Assembly (NCBI RefSeq): GCF_021290925.1
Contig: NZ_JAJSLX010000003.1
Coordinates: 186,001-250,000, forward strand
DNA: 64,000 nucleotides
Direction: 5' to 3'
Source of the DNA: Sessilibacter corallicola
GTDB lineage: Bacteria > Pseudomonadota > Gammaproteobacteria > Pseudomonadales > Cellvibrionaceae
The notes under the pieces were generated by a model. That model searched no databases and was not told where the DNA came from. It worked only from the letters and a program-made list of their open reading frames with translations. This document shows positions 54,610 through 64,000 of this stretch, one piece after another (the first letter of the stretch is position 1; every line of letters begins with the position of its first letter). Both the position numbers and the translations under genes were made by a program.

Positions 54610-55062
54610 CTAGTCTTCCATTTCAACCACTATTTCAACTTCTACTGCCCAATCGTTCGGAATCACCATACCTACAGCAGAACGCGCGTGATTATCGTCA
54701 AACAATTTATTGAAGAAGTCGGTTGCACCATTGATCACACCTGAGGTGTTGTGGAAACCTTCAGCCACGTTAACCATACCGAGTACTTTCACCACTCGTT
54801 TGATTTTGTTGACGTCGTCGATGGCTCCAACCGCTTGTAGACAACGATAAGCGCAAAGTTCGGCGGCTTTATACGCGGTTTCTAGATCCACCTCTTGGCC
54901 TACTTTACCCTGGAATTTAACGTCACCTAACGCGGACACCTGCCCGGAGGTGAAAATTAAATTACCCGTGCGAACAGCTTGATGAAAGCCGTGAACTTTT
55001 AGACCAGCAGGCTCATAGTCATAGCCAAGTTCTTTTAATTTTTCGGTTAAACACGTTGTCAT
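54610..55062 (-). CDS. RidA family protein
   Basis: The 150-residue YjgF/RidA-like protein has GNLIFTSGQVSALGDVKFQGKVG and CLQAVGAIDDVNKIKRVVKV, then RSAVGMVIPNDWAVEVEIVVEM. RidA removes reactive enamines or imines from PLP enzymes. This is the longer, RutC/YjgH-like subgroup, and the Arg of the active site is present in ARSAVG. The ATG at 55062 was chosen. A longer frame to 55101 runs into the terminator hairpin upstream. Confidence 0.9.
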   Translation of the reverse strand: MTTCLTEKLKELGYDYEPAGLKVHGFHQAVRTGNLIFTSGQVSALGDVKFQGKVGQEVDLETAYKAAELCAYRCLQAVGAIDDVNKIKRVVKVLGMVNVAEGFHNTSGVINGATDFFNKLFDDNHARSAVGMVIPNDWAVEVEIVVEMED

Positions 55063-55091
55063 AACAACACCTTTGATGATTACAAAAGAAT

Positions 55092-55125
55092 AAAAAAGCA
55101 CCTGAAAGCTTTAAGCTTTAGGTGC
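55092..55125 (-). terminator. Rho-independent terminator after the first gamma-glutamyltransferase
   Basis: Stem GCACCT-GAAAGCTT / AAGCTTTAGGTGC (one bulge), 55098-55125, followed in the minus direction by six T. Confidence 0.8.
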
Positions 55126-55185
55126 GAAAGGCAAACTCATTGCACAATAGAGTTTAAAAAGACAATCGTCGGATCAAGACCAGAT

Positions 55186-56898
55186 TTAATGCGCTAAGGT
55201 TTTGGCGCCCGGACGACGCGGATCTGACGCGCCGTAAAGTAGATTGTTGTCAATCATGATCGACTGAGTACTTCCAAGCACGCGAGTTTGCTCAAGAGCG
55301 TGACCTTTGTGCTCCAGCAGTTTTAGCGTGTCTGGGCTGATGCCGCGCTCAACGTTCAATACATCGGGATACCACTGGTGATGAATTCTCGGTACGGACG
55401 ACGCCTCAGCTATGTTCATGCCGTGATCCACCACGTTGAGAATCTGCTGCAAGACAACGTTAATGATCTTGCTGCCACCGGGGCTACCCACCACCAAATA
55501 AGGGTGGCCGTCTTTAAACACCAGCGTTGGCGTCATGGAACTTAATGGACGTTTTCGAGCTTCAATGGCATTAGCACTGCCACCGAGTAAACCAAAGGCG
55601 TTGGGTGATCCAGGTTTGGCCGAGAAATCGTCCATCTCGTTGTTTAATAAGAAACCCGCACCGGCAACGACAATGCCCGAGCCATAACTAAAATTGAGTG
55701 TGTAGGTGTTCGAAACCACATTACCGTGACTGTCGGCAATGGAGTAATGCGTGGTGTCGTGGCTTTCGTAAGGAATGTCTGCTCCTGGCTTAATCTCATC
55801 TGAGGGACGCGCCTGATTCGGATTAATTCGCTCTGCCAGACGTTTGCCATAGGCTTTGTCACTCAATAACGTCAAAGGAACGTCTACAAAATCGGGATCG
55901 CCAAGGTATTCACTGCGATCGGCGTAAGCGTACTTCATGGATTCCGCGAGCACGTGCAAATAGTCGCTGCTGTTGTGACCCATAGCGGCAAGGTCGTAGT
56001 TTTCGAGAATGTTCAGCATTTGTATGACATGAATACCGCCAGAACTCGGTGGCGGCATAGAGACCACCTCGACATTGCGATAATTGCTGCGCACAGGCTC
56101 ACGTTCTTTAACGACGTAATTGGCCATGTCTTCTTTCGTGATAATGCCGCCGTTTCGTTTTGAATCCTTAACGATTTTTTTGGCAATGGCGCCTTCATAA
56201 AATGCCTTGGAGCCGTGTTTAGCAATTTGTTTGAGTGACCAAGCCAGATCTTTCTGAACAAACCGCTCTCCGGCCTTATAAGCTGAGCCGTCGGCTTTAA
56301 AGAAGATGGCTTTTCCGGCTTTTGAACGTGACAGCTGGTTGCGACGACTTTTCAGTTCATCGGCGAGTTCGTGGCTTAAAACAAAGCCTTGATCAGCCAG
56401 TTTAATGGCGGGAGCAATCACCTCAGCAGGCGTCATGGTGCCGTATTTGCCAAGGGCGTGGAGCAATCCTGCAACTGTACCTGGCACACCCGCTGAGCGA
56501 AAGCTTTTGCGGGCAAGGTCAGTATTTACGTTGCCGTCACTGGCAATGAACATATCGCGACTGGCCGCCAGTGGCGCCATTTCTCGGTAATCAATTGCAA
56601 TGGTTTTTTGTTCTTCTGCCAAATGCAGCAACATAAAGCCGCCGCCGCCCAAATTACCAGCCTTGGGCAGGGTTACCGCTAAGGCAAAGCCAACGGCAAC
56701 GGCGGAGTCAACGGCATTGCCGCCCTGGCGCAAAATATCTAGGCCCACTTGGGTAGCCAAGGCCTCCTGCGACGAAACCATGCCCTTTTGACCAACTACC
56801 GGATGAAAAATACTTTGATGATCGATGATTGCCGCCGGTTCTGACCAGCTAACCGAGCAATACACAATCAACAACAACGACAACATTTTACGCAACAT
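55186..56898 (-). CDS. ggt: Gamma-glutamyltransferase (copy 1)
   Basis: N-terminal nucleophile enzyme that hydrolyses or transfers gamma-glutamyl groups from glutathione in the periplasm. The 570 residues have a signal peptide (about 1-18). The large subunit part holds QVGLDILRQGGNAVDSAVAVGFAL. The autoprocessing site lies at DTTHYSIADSHGNVVSNTYTLN (nucleophile Thr in the DTTHYS region). The C-terminal GSPGGSKIINVVLQ and SSMTPTLVFK are typical. It is similar to copy 2 at 60340-62100, and the two flank the sensor kinase gene. Confidence 0.94.
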   Translation of the reverse strand: MLRKMLSLLLIVYCSVSWSEPAAIIDHQSIFHPVVGQKGMVSSQEALATQVGLDILRQGGNAVDSAVAVGFALAVTLPKAGNLGGGGFMLLHLAEEQKTIAIDYREMAPLAASRDMFIASDGNVNTDLARKSFRSAGVPGTVAGLLHALGKYGTMTPAEVIAPAIKLADQGFVLSHELADELKSRRNQLSRSKAGKAIFFKADGSAYKAGERFVQKDLAWSLKQIAKHGSKAFYEGAIAKKIVKDSKRNGGIITKEDMANYVVKEREPVRSNYRNVEVVSMPPPSSGGIHVIQMLNILENYDLAAMGHNSSDYLHVLAESMKYAYADRSEYLGDPDFVDVPLTLLSDKAYGKRLAERINPNQARPSDEIKPGADIPYESHDTTHYSIADSHGNVVSNTYTLNFSYGSGIVVAGAGFLLNNEMDDFSAKPGSPNAFGLLGGSANAIEARKRPLSSMTPTLVFKDGHPYLVVGSPGGSKIINVVLQQILNVVDHGMNIAEASSVPRIHHQWYPDVLNVERGISPDTLKLLEHKGHALEQTRVLGSTQSIMIDNNLLYGASDPRRPGAKTLAH

Positions 56899-57121
56899 AA
56901 TACCTAACCTCTTGGCCTGGATCTTCAGGCTAATTTCTTATGTCACCAAATATACCGATGCCCTGTAACCGCACATTTAAAGCGAGGTCTATGAGTGCTA
57001 CAAATTGTTAATGGATTATTAATAAGCCTGTTTTCGATGTCTGGGCGGGCTATTATTGGCTCAATAAACCCAATTGGCACTCACAGCAAATCGCACACAC
57101 GCGACTTATTGAAGGCGAAAC

Positions 57122-59473
57122 ATGTCTTTACACCCATTTCCAGTTCGTAAAAGTCTGTCCTATCAGCAAGCGAAAAACACCGTTATCACCGCATTTTTGA
57201 TTGGCGTTGTTTTCAGCAGCTTTCAGATTGCTTTTGATTATTTCTCTTTGAACGAAGAAGTTAAAAGCTCGGTTGACGACATTCTGATTACGGCAAATCG
57301 CACCGCCTATCACGCGGCTTACAATCTGGATGATAACGGCGCTCAACAGATTGCACGTGGTTTGGTGAGTAACCCGGCAATTATCGAGGCGTTAATTGAA
57401 GATAATTTTGAAAACACGCTCGGCAGCGCCGCCAAAGAATACGATCACGAGGTCAGCCTTGTGTCTCGTTGGTTATTTGGCCCGCCCAAACAGATCGAAA
57501 CCGAGCTGACGGGATCTTCGCTGACCGATCCTTGGGTTGGCCGACTGTTGGTTACAATTGATCCCGCCACCAGTGCTGAACATTTTATCCGGCGAGCCAG
57601 TGTGGTGTTGATTTCGGGTATTTTTAAAAATTTTATATTAGCGCTAGCTCTGATCGCACTGTTTTATTTCACCTTAACCAAATCCATTGTCGCTGCCAGT
57701 AATAACATTACCAGTAAAGAGAAAGAACGCCGAATTCCCATTGATGACAACCACCGGCACGATGAATTTGGCATGTTACTGAGCGCGTTTAACAATCATC
57801 TCGACATTATTGAGCAACAACATAAGCAAATTGTTGAAACCAATAACAATTTAGAGCGACTGGTTGATCAACGCACTCAGCAATTGGACGAGAAAAATAA
57901 AGAGTTAGATAAAGAAAAGAATTCAGCATTAGAAGCAAGCCAGGCGAAGTCGGATTTTTTGGCCATGATGAGCCACGAAGTAAGAACGCCAATGAACGGT
58001 ATTATCGGAATGACCAATCTTTTGGATAAGGGACTTACTGACAATAACCTAGATCCCGAAAAAGAGCGGGAATACATCAGAGCTATTTTGGATTCCAGTA
58101 ACTCCTTGTTGAGCTTACTCAATAGCGTATTGGATTATTCCAAATACGAAAGCACAACGCTGGAATTCGAGCAGCGGGCATTTGATTTGTACCTCCTGGT
58201 TAACGGCATTGTATTTCTCCTTTCTGCCTCGGCAGAAAAAAGACAAAATCTGCTCAGCATTAATATGGATGATCAGGTTCCGCAATTTATTACTGGCGAT
58301 CCAGAAAAGCTTCGCCAAGTGTTATTAAATCTGATTACTAACGCCATTAAGTTCACCAGTAACGGTGAAATTTGCGTTTTGGTGCGTTGCAGTAATCACG
58401 TTGATGCCGCAGCTACCAGTCACTATCGTTTGCAGTTTGAGATTCGCGATACCGGTATTGGCATTAACAAAGATGATCAAAAGAAAATTTTTGAACCCTT
58501 TACTCAAGCCAGTTCCTCTATCAGCCGTCGCTATGGTGGCAGTGGTCTTGGTTTGGCCATTTGCCAACAGATTGTCGAACAACAAGGCGGTTGTATTAAC
58601 ATTCAAAGTGAAAAAGATTTGGGCAGTTCTTTTTTCTTTGAACTCGAATTTGAGGCGGCTGAACACAGCGAAGAACACCAGGAAGTTATCTGTAATGAAG
58701 TGGATCTTCCCGCGTTAAATATTTTGGTTGTCGATGACATTGCGATTAATCAAAAACTACTCAAAGGTCAGTTGGAGCGTGATAACCACCGAGTATTGAT
58801 CGCCAACAATGGCAGCGAAGCTCTAGAGATTTTGCAGCAACACCCCATCGATTTAGTGCTGATGGATTTAAACATGCCGATTATGGATGGCCTTGAGGCC
58901 ACTCGGGCAATACGCGCTAATCCGCTCATTGAAGCCACTGCTGTCATCGGCATTACTGCGCATCCGTCAAAGGAAAAGCAGCAAACATGTTTGGATGCGG
59001 GTATGGATTCGGTTATCAGTAAACCGCTTGATGCCAATAAGCTGCGCAATATCATGGCTCAGTTGCTGGATATCGATTTACGGCAGACAAAATCGGTGGA
59101 AAATAATCTGGCGGCTAATTTAGACAGCACGCTTATTGGCGAGCATAAAAACGCACTCGGTTTGGACCGCTGTACCACGCTTTACGAAGAAGCCATTTGT
59201 TCAGCCAAAGAGAGAATGGCGACGATAAAAGATTACTTGTCAAAAGTTGATCGAACTATGGCAGAGACGCACGCCCACGCCCTGGCGGGTCTGTCGGCTA
59301 ATTTCGGTTTTACGGCTTTATGCAAGGCATCAACACGATTTGAAAACAGTGCAAAAGAAGCGGAATTTTCTCAGTTAACGCAACTGCACAAGGAACTTGA
59401 AAAAATAGCGGAAACAACCTTTTCGAATGTGGTTGCTTTGCTTGAGGAGCAACGTTTGAGAAAAAACGCTTGA
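57122..59473 (+). CDS. Hybrid sensor histidine kinase
   Basis: The 783 residues show two membrane segments (about 18-40 and 168-190) with a periplasmic sensor between them. Then come a HAMP-like linker (to about 240) and a coiled coil (about 240-275). HisKA has the phosphorylated His in [16 protein letters not shown], and HATPase_c has [16 protein letters not shown] and [10 protein letters not shown] receiver domain has Asp in [14 protein letters not shown], and a C-terminal HPt domain has its His in [15 protein letters not shown]. No separate response regulator is next to it. The solute-binding protein gene downstream may give it its signal. Confidence 0.93.
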   Translation: MSLHPFPVRKSLSYQQAKNTVITAFLIGVVFSSFQIAFDYFSLNEEVKSSVDDILITANRTAYHAAYNLDDNGAQQIARGLVSNPAIIEALIEDNFENTLGSAAKEYDHEVSLVSRWLFGPPKQIETELTGSSLTDPWVGRLLVTIDPATSAEHFIRRASVVLISGIFKNFILALALIALFYFTLTKSIVAASNNITSKEKERRIPIDDNHRHDEFGMLLSAFNNHLDIIEQQHKQIVETNNNLERLVDQRTQQLDEKNKELDKEKNSALEASQAKSDFLAMMSHEVRTPMNGIIGMTNLLDKGLTDNNLDPEKEREYIRAILDSSNSLLSLLNSVLDYSKYESTTLEFEQRAFDLYLLVNGIVFLLSASAEKRQNLLSINMDDQVPQFITGDPEKLRQVLLNLITNAIKFTSNGEICVLVRCSNHVDAAATSHYRLQFEIRDTGIGINKDDQKKIFEPFTQASSSISRRYGGSGLGLAICQQIVEQQGGCINIQSEKDLGSSFFFELEFEAAEHSEEHQEVICNEVDLPALNILVVDDIAINQKLLKGQLERDNHRVLIANNGSEALEILQQHPIDLVLMDLNMPIMDGLEATRAIRANPLIEATAVIGITAHPSKEKQQTCLDAGMDSVISKPLDANKLRNIMAQLLDIDLRQTKSVENNLAANLDSTLIGEHKNALGLDRCTTLYEEAICSAKERMATIKDYLSKVDRTMAETHAHALAGLSANFGFTALCKASTRFENSAKEAEFSQLTQLHKELEKIAETTFSNVVALLEEQRLRKNA

Positions 59474-59485
59474 GGAGCAACAACA

Positions 59486-60319
59486 GTGATACTTAATACA
59501 CGGCTGCGTTACAGTAAAAACGTTTTTTTAGCTTTGATAATAAGTTGTTATCAATGTATTGCCTCGTACGAGGTTACTGCCAATGAACCGGTAATGGTTT
59601 TTACCGAAAACTTACCCATCACCTCTCCTACTGTGAATAATCCTTCCGGTGGTGAAGCCAGTCGTTTCGTAAAATTGCTGTTGGAAGAAGCTGGTATCGA
59701 CTATCAACTGCACATTCTTCCTTGGCGAAGATCGTACCTAAAAGTACAGACGCATCCCAATACCATGATCTACCCTATGGCTCGCACACCCACTCGTGAA
59801 GATCAGTTTCACTGGGTCGGTGAGCTATTGCCAATTCAATATTATTTGTATCGCTTAAAAACACGCACAGACATAAAAATGGAAACACTAGCCGATGCCC
59901 GAAATTATAAAATAGGCGTCGTTAATTACTACGCAATGCATGAATACCTGTTGGATAAAAACATTCACAGTGTTGAACCAGTCAACAGCTCGGAACAAAA
60001 CATTAAAAAATTATTGCTGGGTAGAATTGATTTGTTTGTTGCCAGCGACAGTGGCATTTTACCTATGTGCCGAAGAATAAACGTTGATTGTGAACTGATA
60101 ACACCCGCGTTCAAACTGGCGGATGAAATATCGGGTTTGTACCTCGCCTTTAGTCAAGGAACCGACCCAGAATTAATAGAAAAGGCTAAGTTAGCCGACG
60201 CTAAATTAAAAGAACAAGGCGTGCACAGAGAAATTTTTTCAAACCGTTTTAACGATTTGGAAGGTTTTTACAGTTTGTGGTCGGATGATATCGAGATGAC
60301 GATTCATCCGACCCAATAA
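59486..60319 (+). CDS. Periplasmic solute-binding protein (SBP_bac_3-like)
   Basis: The 277 residues have a signal peptide (about 1-34). The domain starts VMVFTENLPITSPT and has IDYQLHILPWRRSYLKVQ, IYPMARTPTREDQFHWVGEL and GRIDLFVASDSGI, the pattern of extracellular solute-binding family 3 proteins. The start codon is GTG (59486), with GAGGAG eight bases before. No transporter genes are near. Since it directly follows the hybrid kinase (12 bases), it may be a sensor-associated binding protein. Confidence 0.85.
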   Translation: MILNTRLRYSKNVFLALIISCYQCIASYEVTANEPVMVFTENLPITSPTVNNPSGGEASRFVKLLLEEAGIDYQLHILPWRRSYLKVQTHPNTMIYPMARTPTREDQFHWVGELLPIQYYLYRLKTRTDIKMETLADARNYKIGVVNYYAMHEYLLDKNIHSVEPVNSSEQNIKKLLLGRIDLFVASDSGILPMCRRINVDCELITPAFKLADEISGLYLAFSQGTDPELIEKAKLADAKLKEQGVHREIFSNRFNDLEGFYSLWSDDIEMTIHPTQ

Positions 60320-60339
60320 ATGATTGCGCTAAAAATTCC

Positions 60340-62100
60340 TTATTTATCGATTCCTTGAGTCAGCGCTCCCGGGCGACGAGGGTCCGAGGCGCCGAGAAGA
60401 TATTCACCTTTCACCATAATTGATTGAGTGCTGCCCATGGTTTGGGTGATTTCTACGTCGTGACCTTTTTGTCGCAACAGCTCTGCGGTATCGGCATTAA
60501 AGCCCGGTTCTAACTCCAAGCGATCGGGATACCATTGATGATGAATACGCCGTTCATTAGTAGCCTCGGCAATGTTCATGTTGTGGTCAATTACGTTGGT
60601 AATAATCTGCATAACGGCATTGATGATACGACTGCCGCCAGGACTGCCTACCACCAAATAAAGCTTACCCTCTTTTAATACCATCGTTGGCGACTGAGAG
60701 CTTACTGGACGTTTGAAGGTTTCTACTTTGTTGGCTTCGCTGGCAATAAAGCCGATGGCTCCGGGAATTCCCGCTCTCACAGAGAATGTGTGCAACTGGT
60801 TATTCATTAAAATTCCCGTGCCTTTAATTACTTTACCAGCACCAAAAGAGGCAGAGAGCGTGTAAGTATTAGAAACCGCGTTGCCGTGGCGATCGACAAT
60901 AGAATAATGCGTGGTTGAGGGGCTTTCGGGCGGTAGTACATCGCCTTCAATTTCGGTGGACGGAGTTGCGCGATTAAGGTCAATTCGATCGGCTAATTTC
61001 TTGGCTCGCTCTTTACTTACTAACCATTCGATCGGTACAGGATAGAAATCCGGGTCACCCATGTAGGTGCCGCGATCAGCAAAGCTCAGTTTCATTGCCT
61101 CAGCCATAACGTGCATGGTGTTGGCAGACCGACCCCACTGGGCCAACGGAAAGTGCTCGAGAATATTAAGCATCTCGATAATAGCGACGGCACCCGAGCT
61201 TGGCGGTGCCATAGAGACCACTTCGTAGCCACGGTAACTGCCCGTAACCGGTGGTTTTTCTTTTGCTTCATATTGCGCTAGGTCATCTGCGTCGATATGA
61301 CCGCCGTGACGTTCCATGTCGGCAATAATTTTTTCCGCAATGGCGCCTCGGTAAAAAGCATCAGGGCCGTGCTTTGCGATTTGTTTTAGCGACCAGGCCA
61401 AATCAGGAAGCACTAATTTGTCACCCGCCTGATAAACCTCGCCATCTTTTTTAAAATAGGTTTTCGCGGTTGAAGGGTTTTCTTTGAGCCACTCTTGTTT
61501 TAAACCCAACAATTGAGAAAGGTCATAATTAACGGCAAACCCTTTTTTCGCCAATCGATAAGCGGGATCAATCAACTTTTTCCAGCTGATGTTACCACTG
61601 CCGTATTGCTCCCAGGCTTTGTACAATCCGGCAACGGTGCCGGGTACTCCCATTGCGTGCCAAGAATCTCTGGATTCTGGATCTTTTTGCCCGTCTTCCA
61701 TTAAAAAATGCTGAGCGGTAAGACCTGTGGGTGCGGTTTCGCGATAATCGATGGTGGTAGTTAACGATTCATCGGCCAAGTGCAATACCATAAAGCCACC
61801 GCCGCCTAAATTTCCCGCGCGAGGTAACGTCACGGCCAACGCAAAACCCACGGCAACGGAGGCGTCTACGGCATTGCCGCCCTGCTCAAGAATTTCCAAA
61901 CCCACTTGGGTCGCAATGGTGTTTTGAGAGGAAACCATACCAGAGCGACCGACAACCGGGTGGAAAACATCTTCGTAACGAACGATGCCTTTATTGCCCA
62001 TATTGTAGGGACCACTATCGCTTTGTTGTGCCACGGTTGTGGCAGCGATTACAAAAGAGCAAGCAACGCTCGCTACTCGATTCAGAGAAAAAAGCTTCAT
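60340..62100 (-). CDS. ggt: Gamma-glutamyltransferase (copy 2)
   Basis: The 586-residue Ntn hydrolase has a signal peptide (about 1-24) and a mature start like copy 1 (VGRSGMVSSQNTIATQVGLEILEQGGNAVDASVAVGFAL region). The processing site lies in STTHYSIVDRHGNAVSNTYTLS, and the oxyanion/substrate region in SPTMVLKEGKLYLVVGSPGG. It probably works in the periplasm on glutathione or gamma-glutamyl peptides. A TonB-dependent receptor lies directly upstream. Confidence 0.94.
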   Translation of the reverse strand: MKLFSLNRVASVACSFVIAATTVAQQSDSGPYNMGNKGIVRYEDVFHPVVGRSGMVSSQNTIATQVGLEILEQGGNAVDASVAVGFALAVTLPRAGNLGGGGFMVLHLADESLTTTIDYRETAPTGLTAQHFLMEDGQKDPESRDSWHAMGVPGTVAGLYKAWEQYGSGNISWKKLIDPAYRLAKKGFAVNYDLSQLLGLKQEWLKENPSTAKTYFKKDGEVYQAGDKLVLPDLAWSLKQIAKHGPDAFYRGAIAEKIIADMERHGGHIDADDLAQYEAKEKPPVTGSYRGYEVVSMAPPSSGAVAIIEMLNILEHFPLAQWGRSANTMHVMAEAMKLSFADRGTYMGDPDFYPVPIEWLVSKERAKKLADRIDLNRATPSTEIEGDVLPPESPSTTHYSIVDRHGNAVSNTYTLSASFGAGKVIKGTGILMNNQLHTFSVRAGIPGAIGFIASEANKVETFKRPVSSQSPTMVLKEGKLYLVVGSPGGSRIINAVMQIITNVIDHNMNIAEATNERRIHHQWYPDRLELEPGFNADTAELLRQKGHDVEITQTMGSTQSIMVKGEYLLGASDPRRPGALTQGIDK

Positions 62101-62123
62101 GTTATTAATTGTCTGTATGCCTT

Positions 62124-62158
62124 AAAAAAAGAGCCTAATATCAATAATATTAGGCTCT
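62124..62158 (-). terminator. Rho-independent terminator after the TonB-dependent receptor
   Basis: Perfect 12-bp stem AGAGCCTAATAT / ATATTAGGCTCT with a 5-base loop (62130-62158), followed in the minus direction by seven T. It separates the receptor gene from copy 2 of ggt. Confidence 0.9.
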
Positions 62159-62191
62159 GGTTATCTTACTAACTAAATAACAATGTCTCTT

Positions 62192-64000
62192 TTAGAACGT
62201 GTATTTAGTGTCGAGATAAAAGTAACGAGAACGGTTAGAGTGCAACTCACCTTCAAAACCAAATGCTTCATTGGCAAATGGAGGATCTTCATCAAACACG
62301 TTATTGATGCCAAGCCGTATTGAACTGCCTTCACCAAACACACCGCGATAGATACCAAACAAATTAACGGTGGTGTGCGAATCCACTTTCAACGCGTCGC
62401 CCGCGGCATTTGTTACCGTCGGTTCGGTGACAGAGCCAACGTAATTCACAAAGGTACTTGCGCCCCAGCGGTCGTCAGCACTGTTCCAGTTAAGTGAAGC
62501 TGACGCTCGCCATTTGGGTACAAATTCGCCTTCGATTTGCGAACCTACGGCCGAACCAAGCACGGAAGGATCAGCCCCTGCGGCTACCAGTTGCGCTGCG
62601 GCGTTGCCTGGCTCTTGATCGAAGGTGAGAATTCTTGCGCCATTGAGTTTCAGGTCATAAGAGCCTGTGTCGTTGTAGAAGCTGTAGTTCACGCCCAAAT
62701 CAACGCCTTCAACGGTGCGCTTGTTGAGGTTTTCAAACCGGCGCGTAATGCGAAGAATCTCACCCAAAGGCTCGCCCTCTGCAGGTGCGGCGCGAATCAC
62801 GTTCGGGTTAGACAAACCTTGAGCGCGCAATACCGCGTCGAGACGAGACTCGTTTTCATCGCTGAGTACACCCACGGTATCGGTGGTTTCGATCTCCCAC
62901 CAATCGGCGGTAAGTACCAAATTATCGGTTGGTGTCACAACAATACCGAAGCTGAGGTTTTCGCTCTCTTCCGGTTTTAGATCTGCGTTACCCGAAGTTT
63001 CTAGAATGTAGTTACCGTTGGATGGCCCTTCATTGATGTCACCGGTGCCCAAGGCAATACCTTCGGCGTAATCGTCAACGCTGGTGGTAATTGAGGTTGC
63101 TGGGGAGTTCAATTGAATTAAATTTGGCGCGCGGAAGCCTTCTGAATAAGCACCTCTGAATTTCAGCCAATTGTTTACCTGCCAAGACAGTGCGAGTTTA
63201 GGACGGGTAATGTTACCGACATCGTCAAAGTCTTCGTAGCGAACCGCAACTTGAGCATCGAGGCTTTGAATCCCCGGTAGATCGGTTACTAGAGGGAGAA
63301 TTAATTCGCCGTACAGTGAGAACACCGTGCGATCAGCTGATACATCGGGACGAACGCTGCTGCCTTGCAAACTGCTGACGTTGGTGACTTCGCCGGGTGC
63401 TAAATCCGTATCGAGTGGATCAATGAACGGCTGTGAGCCATCAAAAATAGCGCTGTTGTTTTCATCCAGTTCTTCTTTGCGCCATTCAATACCAGTACCT
63501 AAGGCGGCATCACCTGCGGGTAAGCTGAAAATAGCGGGGTTGGAGATTTTAAAATCCACCAACGTTAAGGTGGTTTTTACGTCGCGGGTTGCATCGACGA
63601 TAAACGGGTCAATGCTGGATCTTGGGTTGACGGTTAAATCACGAATACTGGACGGATCAGCTGGATTAACACCGGTAAAAATATTGTAGGCGTCGGGGGT
63701 GTCTAGTGATAACTGAGCCTGTAGCAAAGGCGTGCTGATACGATTTTTTGCGGTATCTTCAACTTCGGCTTCACTGTAAAGCACCGCCGTATCCCAGCTC
63801 CAAACGCCCCAATCGCCGCGCAATCCGTTCAGGAAGCGATAGCTGGTGCTTTCCACTTCAATCCGTCTTGGTCCGGTATCGACTGGGCGAAAACTGTTTA
63901 GCTCAAAGCCCAGACCTTCTTCCGGCACAATGCTGGTATCTAGGCCAGGAAGACGATTTGGGTTGACGCGGCCATCGTCAAAAGTGACTGGACCGAATGG
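62192..64000 (-). CDS. TonB-dependent receptor (5' end beyond the window)
   Basis: C-terminal ~600 residues of an outer-membrane TonB-dependent receptor. Beta-barrel strands are seen throughout: RGDWGVWSWDTAVLYSE, KFRGAYSEGFRAPNLIQLNSP with the family GFRAPN motif, then LSFGIVVTPTDNLVLTADWW. The protein ends with the typical terminal aromatic residue (YFYLDTKYTF). The frame continues open to position 64000 with PFGPVTFDDGRVNPNR, so the plug domain is outside the window. It may import a peptide or carbohydrate. The substrate is unknown. Confidence 0.93.
   Translation of the reverse strand, partial: PFGPVTFDDGRVNPNRLPGLDTSIVPEEGLGFELNSFRPVDTGPRRIEVESTSYRFLNGLRGDWGVWSWDTAVLYSEAEVEDTAKNRISTPLLQAQLSLDTPDAYNIFTGVNPADPSSIRDLTVNPRSSIDPFIVDATRDVKTTLTLVDFKISNPAIFSLPAGDAALGTGIEWRKEELDENNSAIFDGSQPFIDPLDTDLAPGEVTNVSSLQGSSVRPDVSADRTVFSLYGELILPLVTDLPGIQSLDAQVAVRYEDFDDVGNITRPKLALSWQVNNWLKFRGAYSEGFRAPNLIQLNSPATSITTSVDDYAEGIALGTGDINEGPSNGNYILETSGNADLKPEESENLSFGIVVTPTDNLVLTADWWEIETTDTVGVLSDENESRLDAVLRAQGLSNPNVIRAAPAEGEPLGEILRITRRFENLNKRTVEGVDLGVNYSFYNDTGSYDLKLNGARILTFDQEPGNAAAQLVAAGADPSVLGSAVGSQIEGEFVPKWRASASLNWNSADDRWGASTFVNYVGSVTEPTVTNAAGDALKVDSHTTVNLFGIYRGVFGEGSSIRLGINNVFDEDPPFANEAFGFEGELHSNRSRYFYLDTKYTF

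Overview
The window carries most of a molybdenum-nitrogenase (nif) gene cluster of a gammaproteobacterium, roughly positions 1-38700, followed by a metal-efflux operon and assorted metabolic and regulatory genes. The nif gene content and order (rnfABCDGEH-nafY, nifLA, nifB-fdxN-nifO-nifQ-rhdN-grx5, lrv, FeSI-type ferredoxin) follow the Azotobacter/Pseudomonas stutzeri style. The HME-RND operon, paired gamma-glutamyltransferases and TonB receptor fit a marine, possibly Cellvibrionaceae/Teredinibacter-like bacterium. That last placement is an inference from gene style, not from a database match.

Layout. Positions 1-3600 hold cofactor and cluster assembly genes: nifV (partial), nifS, nifU, iscA-nif, and nifZ on the other strand. 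Positions 3680-9010, minus strand, hold nifE-nifN-nifX-DUF269-DUF683-fdxB-2Fe2S ferredoxin-TPR gene. Positions 9251-14827 are an accessory region: a second NifX-like gene with a small partner, several unknown genes, a DUF364 gene pair, a Bfd-type ferredoxin, a GreA/B C-terminal-like protein and a leucine-rich repeat protein. A 263-bp MITE-like palindromic element sits at 14839-15101. Positions 15242-21439, minus strand, hold nifHDKTY-DUF6129-lrv. Divergent from nifH are a SIR2-like gene and an unknown partner (22014-23452). Positions 23728-30035, minus strand, hold rnfABCDGEH-nafY. Divergent from rnf lie nifLA, then nifB-fdxN-nifO-nifQ-rhdN-grx5-bolA (30621-38659).

Positions 38760-47096 hold a BlaI/M56-regulated HME-RND metal efflux operon with HupE/UreJ and membrane-anchor proteins. 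Positions 47109-55062 hold a hydrolase remnant, a molybdopterin oxidoreductase, an acyl-CoA dehydrogenase-like gene with LysR and MarR regulators, a hotdog protein, an fpr-fdxA redox pair and a RidA protein. Positions 55186-64000 hold two gamma-glutamyltransferases flanking a hybrid histidine kinase and a solute-binding protein, and then a TonB-dependent receptor cut by the window edge.

Regulation. Reading the intergenic DNA by eye gives thirteen candidate sigma-54 promoters (GG-N10-GC with TTGC-like -12 elements) and eleven exact TGT-N10-ACA NifA-type upstream sites, most of them at the expected 75-200 bp. Two control regions (nifH/SIR2-like and rnfA/nifL) have the same design: two outward-facing sigma-54 promoters with a pair of NifA sites between them. 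Several genes of unknown function therefore look like members of the NifA regulon. Electron supply (Rnf, ferredoxins), Fe-S assembly (NifU/S, IscA, Grx5, BolA), cofactor synthesis (NifB/E/N/V/Q/X, NafY) and the structural genes all lie in this one region. The window also shows many degenerate 13-21 bp tandem repeats in its AT-rich intergenic DNA and one in-frame 15-bp repeat inside nifQ.
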